From Bacillota bacterium (lineage in GTDB: Bacteria; Bacillota; UBA4882; UBA8346), in the NCBI GenBank assembly GCA_023435225.1, contig JAEYRX010000020.1, positions 62,001-126,000 of the forward strand: DNA of 64,000 bases, given 5' to 3'. This document shows, in pieces, positions 53,270 to 63,181 of this stretch. The position numbers and the translations under genes are program-made. The first letter of the stretch is position 1. Every line of letters begins with the position of its first letter. Under the pieces are notes generated by a model. The model had not been told where the DNA came from, made no database searches, and was given only the letters and a program-made list of their open reading frames with translations.

Positions 53270-53959
53270 TCACCCTTGTCCATAATAGGCGTTTTTACCG
53301 TGTTTTCGTAAAAAGTGTTTATCTAATAAACTCGATGAGATTGGATTGATCTCCGGAGCTAATCCTCTAGTCAGAAAAGCCATCTTGGCCACTTCCTCCA
53401 TAACCACACTATTATGAACAGCTTCCCTTGGGTTACGCCCCCAAGAAAACGGACCATGATTGGCTACTAAAACAGCAGGTATTTCTTGATATTTTATATT
53501 ATTAAATGTCTCTATAATTACTTTTCCGGTGTTTAACTCATATTCACCAGCAATTTCTTCTTTTGTTAAGGCTCTGGTACAAGGAATCTCGCCGTAAAAA
53601 TAGTCGGCATGTGTAGTCCCAAAACAAGGTATGCCGAAACCAGCCTGAGCCCATACTGTAGCCATCGGCGAATGAGTATGGACCACACCGCCGATCTCCG
53701 GGAAGTTCTGATAAAGATATAAGTGAGTAGGAGTATCCGAAGAAGGTTTTAAATCTCCTTCGATAACTTTACCCTCCATATCCAGCACTACCATCATTTC
53801 AACCTGGAGTTCCTCATAAGCTACTCCGCTGGGTTTAATAACCATTAATCCTGCTTGACGGTCAATACCGCTGACATTCCCCCAGGTATACACTACCAAT
53901 CGCTTGGAGTTCAGTTCCAAATTGGCTTCTAATACCTGCTCTTTTAATTTTTTTAACAC
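53270..53959 (-). CDS. araD: L-ribulose-5-phosphate 4-epimerase
   Basis: 229-aa class II aldolase-type epimerase. GNVSGIDR near residue 28, SSDTPTHLYLY for phosphate binding, zinc ligands in HTHSPMATVWA and NHGPFSWG, and GTTHADYFYG are all present. It makes D-xylulose 5-phosphate, the last step of L-arabinose entry. GTG start behind AGGGGAG. Between the kinase and isomerase genes on the same strand. Confidence 0.93.
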   Translation of the reverse strand: MLKKLKEQVLEANLELNSKRLVVYTWGNVSGIDRQAGLMVIKPSGVAYEELQVEMMVVLDMEGKVIEGDLKPSSDTPTHLYLYQNFPEIGGVVHTHSPMATVWAQAGFGIPCFGTTHADYFYGEIPCTRALTKEEIAGEYELNTGKVIIETFNNIKYQEIPAVLVANHGPFSWGRNPREAVHNSVVMEEVAKMAFLTRGLAPEINPISSSLLDKHFLRKHGKNAYYGQG

Positions 53960-54091
53960 CGGTATGCACTCCCCTAAATTAAATCCAAATCGTCAATCTT
54001 CTCTAATGATAATGTATCGTAAGCTTGTCTGCACAACTTGCTTTACTATAACCTTAGGGCTAAGTATCCTGCAATTCGAAACCTTTCCAAC

Positions 54092-55699
54092 TCATTTCAA
54101 ATTCTCGACCGCCGCTTTTTCGATAGCCAGACCCCGGGTGTAACGTTTCATAAACTCGTTAAAGCCGGCTACATCTTTTGGATCCGGTTCAATGGAAATT
54201 CCTTGTTGTCCGGCAAAAATCTTATTATTTAAGAAATCATCCAGCGACTCGTTTTCCGTTTTATTAATCATATAGGAGGCTAATAAGGCAATGCCCCAGG
54301 CTCCGCCTTCTCCTGCAGTTTCCATAACTGCTACCGGAACATTGATAGCAGCAGCCATAATTTTTTGTCCAACTTCCTTAGTCTTAAAAAAGCCGCCATG
54401 ACCCAGGATTTTATCTACTTTGACCGTTTCTTTTTCCAGGAGAATATTTAAGCCGGTCCGCAAAGCTCCTAATGCTGTAAACAAATTAACTCTTATAAAA
54501 TTAGCCAGATTGAAGTTGCTGCCGGATGAACGCACAAACAACGGCCGTCCTTCTTCAAAATGAGTAATATGCTCTCCGGAAATGTACCCATATGATAACA
54601 AACCGCCACAGTCCGGATCTCCCTGGAGCGCCATACCAAGCAATGTGTCATAGAGCTTTGATTTGCTTACATCCATACCAAGGGCTTTTATAGCTTCGGC
54701 AAACAAGCTGAGCCATGCATCGTAGTCGGAAGTACAATTGTTGGAATGTGCCATAGCCACCATTTTACCTGCAGGTGTGGTTACCAGATCGATCTCTGGA
54801 TAAACTTTCGATAGTTCCTTTTCAAGTACAATCATTGCAAATACCGACGTTCCGGCCGAGACATTACCGGTACGCACCGCAACGCTGTTGGTAGCAACCA
54901 TACCGGTACCGGCGTCGCCCTCAGGAGGGCAAATCGGAATACCCGCTTTCAGCTGACCGGAGATATCCAGAAGCTTTGCGCCTTCTACCGTAAGCCCGCC
55001 GGCTTTAGCACCCGCTGCCAGAACATTCGGCAGGATCTCTTCCAGCTTCCAGGGGAGTTTTTTCGAACTGATTAACTCATTGAACTGTCCAATCATCTGT
55101 TTATTAAAATCCAAAGTCTTCAGGTCGATTGGGAAAACACCCGAGGCCTCTCCGACTCCAAGAACTTTTTGCCCGGTAAGTTTCCAATGTATATAACCGG
55201 CTAATGTCGTCATAAAGTTGATGTCGGAAATATGTTCTTCCCCATTTAAAATTGCCTGATAAAGGTGAGCAATACTCCATCTTTGGGGGATAGGGTAGTT
55301 AAACAGCCGGGTCAAATCCTCGGAAGCCTGACCGGTTATATTGTTGCGCCAGGTACGGAAGGGTGTCAAAAGATTATTGTTCTTGTCAAAAACCATATAA
55401 CCATGCATCATAGCGCTGAACCCGATTGCGCCGGTTGTTTGCAAATTTACTCCAAACTTTTCCTTAACATTGCCGGCCATTTTTCCATAGCTGTCCTGTA
55501 GTCCTTTCCAGATATCTTCCAGACTGTAGGTCCAGATATTATTGTCATAACTATTTTCCCAGTCATGACTACCGGAAGCAATCGGCTCGTTGTTCTTACT
55601 GATCAGGACTGTTTTTATTCTGGTTGAGCCCAATTCAATTCCGATTGCGGTTTGGCCATTGATAATTTCTTTTCTAATTTCATTTAATTCCGAATCCAT
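54092..55699 (-). CDS. FGGY-family sugar kinase, probable L-ribulokinase
   Basis: 535-aa kinase. N-terminal AIGIELGSTRIKTVLI binds phosphate; GFSAMMHGYMVFD, ICPPEGDAGTGMVATNS, RTGNVSAGTSVFAMI and the C-terminal GGFFKTKEVGQKIMAAA and ETAGEGGAWGIALLA are FGGY features. In this operon it most likely phosphorylates L-ribulose. It is closer in pattern to xylulokinase-like FGGY enzymes than to classical AraB, so other pentuloses cannot be excluded. ATG at 55699 follows GAGGTGG. Its promoter has an AraR box. Confidence 0.87.
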   Translation of the reverse strand: MDSELNEIRKEIINGQTAIGIELGSTRIKTVLISKNNEPIASGSHDWENSYDNNIWTYSLEDIWKGLQDSYGKMAGNVKEKFGVNLQTTGAIGFSAMMHGYMVFDKNNNLLTPFRTWRNNITGQASEDLTRLFNYPIPQRWSIAHLYQAILNGEEHISDINFMTTLAGYIHWKLTGQKVLGVGEASGVFPIDLKTLDFNKQMIGQFNELISSKKLPWKLEEILPNVLAAGAKAGGLTVEGAKLLDISGQLKAGIPICPPEGDAGTGMVATNSVAVRTGNVSAGTSVFAMIVLEKELSKVYPEIDLVTTPAGKMVAMAHSNNCTSDYDAWLSLFAEAIKALGMDVSKSKLYDTLLGMALQGDPDCGGLLSYGYISGEHITHFEEGRPLFVRSSGSNFNLANFIRVNLFTALGALRTGLNILLEKETVKVDKILGHGGFFKTKEVGQKIMAAAINVPVAVMETAGEGGAWGIALLASYMINKTENESLDDFLNNKIFAGQQGISIEPDPKDVAGFNEFMKRYTRGLAIEKAAVENLK

Positions 55700-55771
55700 A
55701 ATTAGCCACCTCACATATCTATAAAAATTTAAACCATTCTCTTTTAAAATACATTTACAAAAGTTGTTGTA

Positions 55772-55787
55772 ACATGTACGTACAAGT
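55772..55787. promoter_or_regulatory. AraR-type operator before the kinase operon
   Basis: ACATGTACGTACAAGT matches the AraR box core TTGTACGTACAA (consensus ATTTGTACGTACAAAT in Bacillus) on the minus strand, downstream of an AT-rich promoter region. Confidence 0.88.
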
Positions 55788-55861
55788 TTTTTTATAATAT
55801 TTCAATATCAATGGAAGTAATCCTCTATACAAATTTTGATTTTACTATATTTTTTTTACTA

Positions 55862-56941
55862 TCATAAATTTTGGCATGAATTACGAATAATTAATTCCGG
55901 TTGATAGATAAAGCGAGGCTTATCAACTCTTTTTTCCACCATGTCAATAATTAACCGGGCCGCTTGCCGGCCCATCTCCGCTTTTGGATGTTTAATAGTG
56001 GTCAGTTTAACTTCCGAAGCCAATGCCAGCCCGGAATCATCGTAACCGATAATTGAGATATCCTTGGGTATTTTTAAGCCTTCATCCCGAATCGCCTCCA
56101 TTACTTTAATGGCGATTTGGTCATTATAACAAACAATTGCTGTAGGTTGTGGATTTTTATGTAATATGGTTTTAGTGAACTGATATGGATAAGATAACAA
56201 TTGCTCAGTAACATATTTACCTAAAAGATTCGATGGACTGGTAATTTCATATTCAGCCAAAGCTTTTTCAAAACCTTCTTCTCTTTTAACTCCCTGCAAA
56301 TCGTCTTTTTTAAAAATTCCGGCGATATTCCGGTGCCCAAGTTGTAATAAATATTTGGTTGCCATATAACCGCCATTTAAATCATCCATCATGATATAAG
56401 CAGGTTCAATACCAGAATAGACAGCATTTAAAAAGATATATGGGATCCCCCGCTTTTGGAATTCATTAAAAAAATCCAAATTAATATTTTCTTCAGCGCT
56501 TTTGGTAGGTTCAATAATTAATCCGGCAATATCCCGACTAAGTGAGTTCTCAAGGCATTGAGCTTCTTTGATTTTATCATTACCGGTATTCGCCAGGACA
56601 AGAGTATACCCGGAAGCACTTAATATCTCCTCTATACCACGGATAAGAGAAGGGAATATGTAATCTGAAATATAGGTCGTAACAAGCGCAATAGTTCTAT
56701 TACCAACTTTTCCCGAGTAGGTGCAAAAAGTCCCCCGGCCTTGTTCTCGGCGAATCCATCCCTCGTTCTCCAAGTCGCCCAAGGCTTCACGCACAGTATG
56801 GCGACTCATTCGGAATTGTTTTGATAAAACATTTTCCGAAGGTAGTTGCTGTTCATATAAAATTTCTCTCTGCTGCATCTGCCGTTTTAAATATTCTTTT
56901 AATTGAGAGTATTTTGGTAGTGAACTATCCGCGTTGAACAA
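55862..56941 (-). CDS. araR: AraR-type GntR/LacI hybrid repressor
   Basis: 359-aa regulator with a GntR-family winged HTH (about 5-75; LPKYSQLKEYLKRQM, SENVLSKQFRMSRHTVREAL) fused to a LacI-type sugar-binding domain (about 85-355). This fusion defines AraR of Bacillus, which responds to L-arabinose. Three boxes of AraR type lie in the adjacent promoters, two of them in front of this gene. TTG start behind AGGTGA. Confidence 0.92.
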   Translation of the reverse strand: MFNADSSLPKYSQLKEYLKRQMQQREILYEQQLPSENVLSKQFRMSRHTVREALGDLENEGWIRREQGRGTFCTYSGKVGNRTIALVTTYISDYIFPSLIRGIEEILSASGYTLVLANTGNDKIKEAQCLENSLSRDIAGLIIEPTKSAEENINLDFFNEFQKRGIPYIFLNAVYSGIEPAYIMMDDLNGGYMATKYLLQLGHRNIAGIFKKDDLQGVKREEGFEKALAEYEITSPSNLLGKYVTEQLLSYPYQFTKTILHKNPQPTAIVCYNDQIAIKVMEAIRDEGLKIPKDISIIGYDDSGLALASEVKLTTIKHPKAEMGRQAARLIIDMVEKRVDKPRFIYQPELIIRNSCQNL

Positions 56942-56958
56942 TATTTCACCTGCTTAAC

Positions 56959-56974
56959 AGTTGTACGTACATTT
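56959..56974. promoter_or_regulatory. AraR-type operator 1 before araR
   Basis: AGTTGTACGTACATTT, an AraR box 18 bp upstream of the araR start; a roadblock or autoregulatory site. Confidence 0.87.
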
Positions 56975-57002
56975 TAAATAATAATTATTTTCATGCTACT
57001 CT

Positions 57003-57018
57003 GCTTGTACGTACATTT
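57003..57018. promoter_or_regulatory. AraR-type operator 2 before araR
   Basis: GCTTGTACGTACATTT, 44 bp (about four helical turns) from operator 1, allowing cooperative binding on one DNA face as reported for AraR in Bacillus. Confidence 0.87.
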
Positions 57019-57104
57019 CAATTAAATAATAATTCGCTATTAATATCAATATTCCTGCAATATAGGCTGAATATTCTACTACTACAACATTCCATTCAGC
57101 TTTA

Positions 57105-58700
57105 TCACAAACCACGCTCCCGATATTCACTAGGAGTCATCCCGACTACTTTTTTAAAACAGCTGCTAAAATAGTAAGAATCATTATAACCAATCGCACA
57201 AGCAATCTCATAAATCTTCATATCGGTATGTTTCAATAATTCCTGGGCTTTTTTGATCCGGCGTTCCGTTAAATACTCAATAAAATTTTTCCCGGTCCGC
57301 TCCGTAAAGAGTAAACTTAAGTATCCGGGGCTTATCTTATATTGATTGGCCATTCCCGACAAAGTAATGTCCTGGGCATAGTTTTCTTCGATATGCCGTC
57401 GGACTTCATCAACCAAAGCTTGGTTTACCGATATTCGTTTTTCACCGGCATAATTATTAATCTTTTCAAAAAAATTAACTAAAAAACCTTCAAGTTCATC
57501 CAAACTTTCAGTCCGATTAACCTCGGTCAAAGGTGAAAAAGACGGGCCAAACAACTCCGCAGGGTTATAACCTAGTTCATTCAGAGTGGTATAAGTCAGT
57601 AAAATAAGATTGCTGGCTACAATCCGGGATGATTCCGGAGACATGTTGGACGAACGTAACTCTTGAATAAAATTATTAATATCATTAAGGATTGCTTCGT
57701 GAGCCCCAACTTTTAAATCGTCGAAGATACGATTTTTATGAAGATAATAAAATTGTTTATGATAAAAAGGGTTATCAAGGTTGAGATCACTTATCGAAAA
57801 TACCCGGTTTGGTCCGTGAATATAACGATACTGTGATGCCAAGCAAGCTTCCCGGTAAGAAATGGATAAATCCCTTAAACCGCTATATTCCCCTCCAGCC
57901 CCGATAATTATCGGTTGTTTCAGCGCTAATTGTAATTGAGCCAAATATTCTTCAAAACGAATTGATAACTCCGGTTCGGGTCCAAAAAAAATTATGGTTA
58001 TTTGATTCCGCAATTGATTAATGATGTAATATTGGTAACTACTGTTTTTTAGTAATTGTTTAACCTGATTTAAAAACTGCATATTTAAAAGATACTTTTC
58101 TTCTTCACTTTGCTCCCGTAATAATCCTTCGGGTATTTCTATCACTATAACCTGATATGGTCTGGTTTCCAAATCCTTTAAGCCTAAAAAATCCAATTCA
58201 GCAGCCATATCTGCTCCGGCCAAATTGTGGTTTAATAGATTCATAAAGAATTTCTCTTGTAAAGCTTCCAGATTTTTATGAAGACTTTCCCGTAAATCTT
58301 GGAGCTCTGATTTTTCCGCCCGTTCTTGTTCAAGTTGTTCTTTTAAACGAAGTACTAAATCCAGTAATTTACGGCTGGCAAACGGTTTTAGCAAATAATC
58401 GGAGACATTCAATTTAATTGATTCTTGGGCGTATTCGAACTCGGCAAACCCGGATATTACAACTATTTTTAACTGATAATTCCGTTTTTTTATCTCTTTA
58501 ATGAGCTCGATACCATTCATTTTCGGCATTTGAACATCGGTAACCATTATATCAATAGCATTATTTCCCAAAATATCAAGGGCTTCCAAACCGTTTGAAG
58601 CGCCCAAGACCGGATCAAAACCATATTCATGCCATGGGACGTTGTTCATCAGTTTCTGTTTAATTGCTTCTTCATCTTCAACAAGTAATAAACCGGCCAT
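57105..58700 (-). CDS. YesN-type response regulator
   Basis: 531-aa regulator. The N-terminal receiver domain (about 1-125) has phospho-Asp in MVTDVQMPKMNG. A long middle region includes a coiled segment (about 125-160). The C-terminal AraC-type double HTH (about 430-530) reads SGMANQYKISPGYLSLLF and IGYNDSYYFSSCFKK. Partner of the adjacent histidine kinase (38-bp gap). Target is probably the sugar ABC importer or the arabinose genes. Confidence 0.92.
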   Translation of the reverse strand: MAGLLLVEDEEAIKQKLMNNVPWHEYGFDPVLGASNGLEALDILGNNAIDIMVTDVQMPKMNGIELIKEIKKRNYQLKIVVISGFAEFEYAQESIKLNVSDYLLKPFASRKLLDLVLRLKEQLEQERAEKSELQDLRESLHKNLEALQEKFFMNLLNHNLAGADMAAELDFLGLKDLETRPYQVIVIEIPEGLLREQSEEEKYLLNMQFLNQVKQLLKNSSYQYYIINQLRNQITIIFFGPEPELSIRFEEYLAQLQLALKQPIIIGAGGEYSGLRDLSISYREACLASQYRYIHGPNRVFSISDLNLDNPFYHKQFYYLHKNRIFDDLKVGAHEAILNDINNFIQELRSSNMSPESSRIVASNLILLTYTTLNELGYNPAELFGPSFSPLTEVNRTESLDELEGFLVNFFEKINNYAGEKRISVNQALVDEVRRHIEENYAQDITLSGMANQYKISPGYLSLLFTERTGKNFIEYLTERRIKKAQELLKHTDMKIYEIACAIGYNDSYYFSSCFKKVVGMTPSEYRERGL

Positions 58701-58738
58701 CTAAAATCGCTCCCTCTTTTTCAAACTAATGGGTTAGA

Positions 58739-60535
58739 TTAACCGATTAACGGCAAATGTACTGTTACCCTGGTTCCTTCATTAATAATACTTTCAATTT
58801 TTAACCCATATTCTCTACCAAAAGCCAGAATAATTCTTTCGTTAACGTTCTTTAATCCAAAAAAGCGTTTTTCATCTTCCATGGTTGCAATGCCTTGTAA
58901 ACAATTAGTTATATCCTCTACTAATGAAACAGGCATTCCTTGACCGTTATCAATTATCTCAAAATAAACATCTTCTCCTCTAAAATAACCTTTTATGGTT
59001 ATTATTCCACCAGGTTGTTCTAACGCGCGAACTCCATGGTAAATTGCATTTTCCACTAAAGGTTGCAGAATTAGTTTAAGAGTTTTTTTATTCAACAATT
59101 CTTCAGCAAGCTCTATTTGATAATCATATTTGTCGCCATGGCGAAATCTTTGAATATAAAGATAATTCCGGATATGCTCCCCCTCTTCGCGAATCGAAAT
59201 ATATTCCTGACCATGGCTTAAGCTGATTCGGAAGAACGCGCCCAAAGCTTCGACCGTATTTATCACATCTTCGTTTTTATTGGTTTCTAATAAACCTATT
59301 ATTAGGTCGAGGGTATTATAAATAAAATGGGGCTTAATCTGTTCTTGGAGAGCGATCATCTCTGTCCGGCGCAACTTCTTTTGCTCTTGAACACTTTGCT
59401 CCACTAACTGCCTGATTCGGGCCAGCATTTGATTGAATGCCTCTCCCAACTGACCAATCTCATCGGTGGTGCTGATTTTTACATTAGTATTTAAATCCTC
59501 AGAAGCCCGCTGCATGGTTTGTTGCAGTTCCTTTAAAGGATTGGTGAGCAGGCTTGCAAAGAAGATAGCTGTCAATGTCAGAATAACAATGGTGATTAAA
59601 ATTAATACCAATGCAAGTCCGGTAATTTTTTGCATCTCGGTGGCCAGTTCAAACCGGTTGGAAAGACCAATAATTCTCCAATTTGCCTGGGAAAAGGTTT
59701 TAACCGCGATCATTTGATTGCCGGGCCCGGTTTTAGTTGTAAAACCCTGCTTCCAATCGGTGATTGACGACTCACCTAATAAAACTCCTAAACTTCTTCC
59801 GATTAATTCCGGTTTCGGATGATAAATAATCCGGTTATGTTCGTCAACCAGCATTATGTAGCCTGTTTTGCCCAGCCTGATATTCCCGCAAATCCGGTTC
59901 AATAATTCCACATCTACATCAATACACATCATGCCTAAAAAATTATCATAATCACCATGGATCGCTTTTCCAACCGAAAAAACGGAACCTCCCAACCAAT
60001 CCGGATGGGGCCCCCAGATTGCGTTAGTTTCCTCCTTGGAAGTCCGGTTGGCCAGAGTTTGAAATAGTTCATTCTGGGCCAAGTCGGTATGGGTAACGCC
60101 GTAACAGCCAACCGTTACCCCGCCCAGGGTTGTGATGGTTACATCCCGTAATTCAGTCTTATAATGTCTGATGTTATTCAAATTTTCCCACAGACGAAAG
60201 GTAAACTTACGATTACCTTCAATATCACCCGCCAGACTAAGCTTGATGAACTGGACATTATAATAATCATTTCGTAATTCCAAAACCCGTTCCAAATCGC
60301 TTATATAAATCTCAAGGTTTCGGTCTACACGATCAATAACCTCACTTGTATATGATTGAATATTACGTTCCAAAATATCAAGATATACCCGGTAAGTGAA
60401 AAAAGCCAGAATAATCATGGGAATTGTACTTAAAATTACAAACGATAAAATAAACTTGGACCGTAACGATCTCAATTTGAAAGTATTGACTATTCGGTTT
60501 TGAAATCCGGAATAGACCGAATTTAAAACATTCAT
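58739..60535 (-). CDS. YesM/LytS-type sensor histidine kinase
   Basis: 598-aa kinase: membrane helix about 28-48, an extracytoplasmic dCache-like domain (about 50-295), second helix about 300-322, HAMP (to about 375), His_kinase domain with LQEQIKPHFIYNTLDLI (phospho-His) and an HATPase with LVENAIYHGV and DNGQGM. Its ATG overlaps the stop of the binding-protein gene by four bases (ATGA), showing tight coupling. It likely receives the sugar signal from that binding protein. Confidence 0.92.
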   Translation of the reverse strand: MNVLNSVYSGFQNRIVNTFKLRSLRSKFILSFVILSTIPMIILAFFTYRVYLDILERNIQSYTSEVIDRVDRNLEIYISDLERVLELRNDYYNVQFIKLSLAGDIEGNRKFTFRLWENLNNIRHYKTELRDVTITTLGGVTVGCYGVTHTDLAQNELFQTLANRTSKEETNAIWGPHPDWLGGSVFSVGKAIHGDYDNFLGMMCIDVDVELLNRICGNIRLGKTGYIMLVDEHNRIIYHPKPELIGRSLGVLLGESSITDWKQGFTTKTGPGNQMIAVKTFSQANWRIIGLSNRFELATEMQKITGLALVLILITIVILTLTAIFFASLLTNPLKELQQTMQRASEDLNTNVKISTTDEIGQLGEAFNQMLARIRQLVEQSVQEQKKLRRTEMIALQEQIKPHFIYNTLDLIIGLLETNKNEDVINTVEALGAFFRISLSHGQEYISIREEGEHIRNYLYIQRFRHGDKYDYQIELAEELLNKKTLKLILQPLVENAIYHGVRALEQPGGIITIKGYFRGEDVYFEIIDNGQGMPVSLVEDITNCLQGIATMEDEKRFFGLKNVNERIILAFGREYGLKIESIINEGTRVTVHLPLIG

Positions 60536-61596
60536 TTCATTTCCCACGGTTTTTTCTCTCTCAATAATTGGTCAAAAGTTGATTGATCAGCCAATTCCAA
60601 CCCGGTGTCGATATACTCTCTGGGAATTGGTTGGCCTTTTACGGCGGATACCAAATATTTGACGGTAAGTTCCCCCATTTTGCGGAAATCCTGTCCTACC
60701 AATGCCTGAAAAAAACCTTTTTTGGCGGCCACAAGCACCGGGTGAAACGTATCCATGGAAACTGCGATACCGCCACGGTTGCACCATTCCTGATAGATTG
60801 GTAAAGACTCCGTCGGCCCAAAAAAAGCCCAACCGCCGGAGAAATAAAAAACATCGGTCTCCGGATGTTGTTTGATATATGATTCAACTACTTTGGCCCC
60901 GGTGCTCGTATCGTCATCGCAAGCCAGCAATGCCACATAATTCAGATTGATTTTCCCGGCGACCGCTTCTTTAAAACCGCGAATTCTTTCATTCAGATTG
61001 TGGGCCTCGATTCCTCCCGTTAGAATAGCCGTACGTAAACTCTTTTTGGCCAATCCTTTTTCAGTAATTATTTTAACCATGGCTTCGCCGCAAGCCCAAC
61101 CGGCTTTATAATTATCGGTACCGCAGTAAAAGAGCCTTTTACTGTCGGGACAATCGGCATCGATAGTCGCAACTTTTATACCGGCCGCAACAGCTTTGGC
61201 AATCACTTTCCGAATTTTCTCGGGATCACTGGTACTTATGGCAATACCATCAACTTTTCGCCAGATCAAACCTTCAATGATTTTTACTTGAACGTCGGGA
61301 TCAACTTTAAAAGGTCCAACCCATTCCAGGTTGACCTTTAGTTTTCTAGCCGCCAGTTCGGCTGTTTCTTTAGCATCGACAAAAACCGGATTATCCAATG
61401 ATTTTGGAACAATTGCAATTGTAATCGGTCTGTTTCGGGGGTAAAGCGATCCTGAAACCGGTTTGGAGTCATTTGCAGCAATCACAAAATTTGAAGGGAA
61501 TGATAAACTCGCAGGGAATAAAATGGTATAAAAGACCAAAGAAAGAAAAAGGAGCGTTAATTTGTTAAAGATACGAAGCCCTTTCAAGATTATCAC
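60532..61596 (-). CDS. Sugar-binding sensor protein (XylFII/RbsB-like)
   Basis: 354-aa periplasmic-binding-protein-1 fold protein. An N-terminal hydrophobic segment (about 12-40) is a signal peptide or anchor without lipobox Cys. The fold shows TIAIVPKSLDNPVFVDAKE, IEGLIWRKVDGIAIS, ATIDADCPDSKR and YCGTDNYKAG. Its place directly before a YesM-YesN pair resembles the XylFII-LytS-YesN xylose-sensing system of clostridia. The ligand is therefore probably a pentose. Confidence 0.85.
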   Translation of the reverse strand: MIILKGLRIFNKLTLLFLSLVFYTILFPASLSFPSNFVIAANDSKPVSGSLYPRNRPITIAIVPKSLDNPVFVDAKETAELAARKLKVNLEWVGPFKVDPDVQVKIIEGLIWRKVDGIAISTSDPEKIRKVIAKAVAAGIKVATIDADCPDSKRLFYCGTDNYKAGWACGEAMVKIITEKGLAKKSLRTAILTGGIEAHNLNERIRGFKEAVAGKINLNYVALLACDDDTSTGAKVVESYIKQHPETDVFYFSGGWAFFGPTESLPIYQEWCNRGGIAVSMDTFHPVLVAAKKGFFQALVGQDFRKMGELTVKYLVSAVKGQPIPREYIDTGLELADQSTFDQLLREKKPWEMK

Positions 61597-61640
61597 CCCT
61601 AACCTTAATTATAAACCTTATTGGATTAAAATGTAATCAT

Positions 61641-62777
61641 TTATTGTTCCGGCTTGGGACGTTGATCATGAAATATGACATTTGCGGCATAAAATGAAAA
61701 CCAGATAGCCAAAGCCCCAAAAACTAAACATAGAATTAGTGTGGTCAGAGTTACCACCTGTCGTTCTTCATATAAAACAGAAGCCGGAGCCAGGTTTACC
61801 AAATACCAGCCGCTTTTACCACCAATCCCGTTCTTACTCCCAATTGCTTTGTAGGTTACCAAACTCTGTTTGTTGTTTTTTTTCGTAATAAAGCTGCCAT
61901 GATCGATAAATTTTTTCTGATCAACAAGGGAATCTCCGATAAAAGGCCTTAATGGTATGGTGTTCCCCATGAGCTGGGAGACTTTTTTCCTAATATCTTC
62001 TTTGAAAGGCGAAGAAACTATTTCACCGTTACCATTTATTATCAGCGCATAATTTTCGATATTATCCAAGGAATTATTCAATTCATTATACGTAGTTAAA
62101 TTAACCAATTGGTCAATTTTATCCTCATCAATTATGAGCGCCAGCATACCTAAAGGTTTCCCATTGGATAATCTTTTAATAGCACGTCCCAAGATGATGA
62201 AATTACTCTGGTTAACTTTGATTGTAGATGACCAGACAATACCTCCATCGGCGTTTAAGATGTTACGACAGGCGCTGGTTCCGTTAAAATTCTTGCTTAA
62301 AGGGTTAAAATCCTTTTGTAAATCTTTAGTGACCACAATTGGATGACAGTCATCGGAATCACTAATAAACATAAACCCGAATAAATCTTTATTATTGGTC
62401 ATAAAGTCATTAAAATAAGCCTCTACTGACTTCCGATCAGTAACATTGAGGCTGTTTTGTTTATCAACGTAATTTTCTAAAGCAGCATTAAAATCTTTAT
62501 TGATGAATAATTGTAATGAAATGGTTTCATATTCCGTCAGTTTCAACTGAATATTTACTACCGCCTGTGCCAGTTCCGCCAAAGAATAACGGACTATTTT
62601 CTCGGTAACCACATTTTTCAAGCTGTTATTGGAGATTGAACCAATGATTAAAACCGGTGTTAAAGTAAGTATTAAAAAAAAGACGATAAATCTTTCACGG
62701 ATCGAAATCCGGTTTAAAACCTTTCTGGTTAGATTTATCAAAAAATCGATTAGCTTCATCAAGTTGAGTTTCATCAT
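61641..62777 (-). CDS. Orphan Cache-domain membrane protein lacking a kinase
   Basis: 378-aa protein: cytoplasmic N-terminal 28 residues, membrane helix about 28-50, a large extracytoplasmic dCache-like domain (about 52-335; ISLQLFINKDFNAALENY, GMLALIIDEDKIDQL, NYALIINGNGEIVSSPF), a second helix about 343-365, and only 13 residues afterwards. A HAMP/His_kinase module as in the neighbouring kinase would be expected there but is absent, and the frame ends cleanly. It may modulate the adjacent sensor or be a trimmed kinase. Start has AAAGGTGA. Confidence 0.8.
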   Translation of the reverse strand: MMKLNLMKLIDFLINLTRKVLNRISIRERFIVFFLILTLTPVLIIGSISNNSLKNVVTEKIVRYSLAELAQAVVNIQLKLTEYETISLQLFINKDFNAALENYVDKQNSLNVTDRKSVEAYFNDFMTNNKDLFGFMFISDSDDCHPIVVTKDLQKDFNPLSKNFNGTSACRNILNADGGIVWSSTIKVNQSNFIILGRAIKRLSNGKPLGMLALIIDEDKIDQLVNLTTYNELNNSLDNIENYALIINGNGEIVSSPFKEDIRKKVSQLMGNTIPLRPFIGDSLVDQKKFIDHGSFITKKNNKQSLVTYKAIGSKNGIGGKSGWYLVNLAPASVLYEERQVVTLTTLILCLVFGALAIWFSFYAANVIFHDQRPKPEQ

Positions 62778-63181
62778 TGCTTCACCTTTACCATCATTGG
62801 AAAATTTAAATAATTAACCGCTAATAAACTCCAACAAACGCTAATCATTATATTAATTTTTCTTGTCTTTTTTAACATTCACATTTGTTAACGTTCATTA
62901 GCGGTTTAAATGATTTTTCTAATTTCTCCAATTTTCTCAAGAAGCGGCTGTTTCCGCTTGCTTCACCTTTTTGGGTCGCTATTGCTACTTTATTTTTTCA
63001 AAGAATCGCTTTATGAATTCTGCCGCTTTCACATTTAAATGATATGCTTGCCAAATTTTTCAGGAGAAGATGTTCTATCTTATTCATATAAGAATACTAA
63101 CCTAGTTTCAAGGTGAAAAAATATGCTGTTTCTTTGAGAAGTCAAGAAATCCCAGGTTTTATGCTTTCTCCAGTTTTGCCA
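62778..63181. other. 404-bp region before the Cache gene
   Basis: Holds the inverted repeat at 62816-62906 and a small hairpin AAGCGG/CCGCTT (62941-62958). No intact gene. It probably contains the promoter of the sensor operon. Confidence 0.5.
62816..62906. repeat. Imperfect inverted repeat AACCGCTAAT
   Basis: Arms 62816-62840 and 62883-62906 share AACCGCTAAT perfectly and AACAAA further in, with a few mismatches. The centre is T-rich. Confidence 0.65.
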
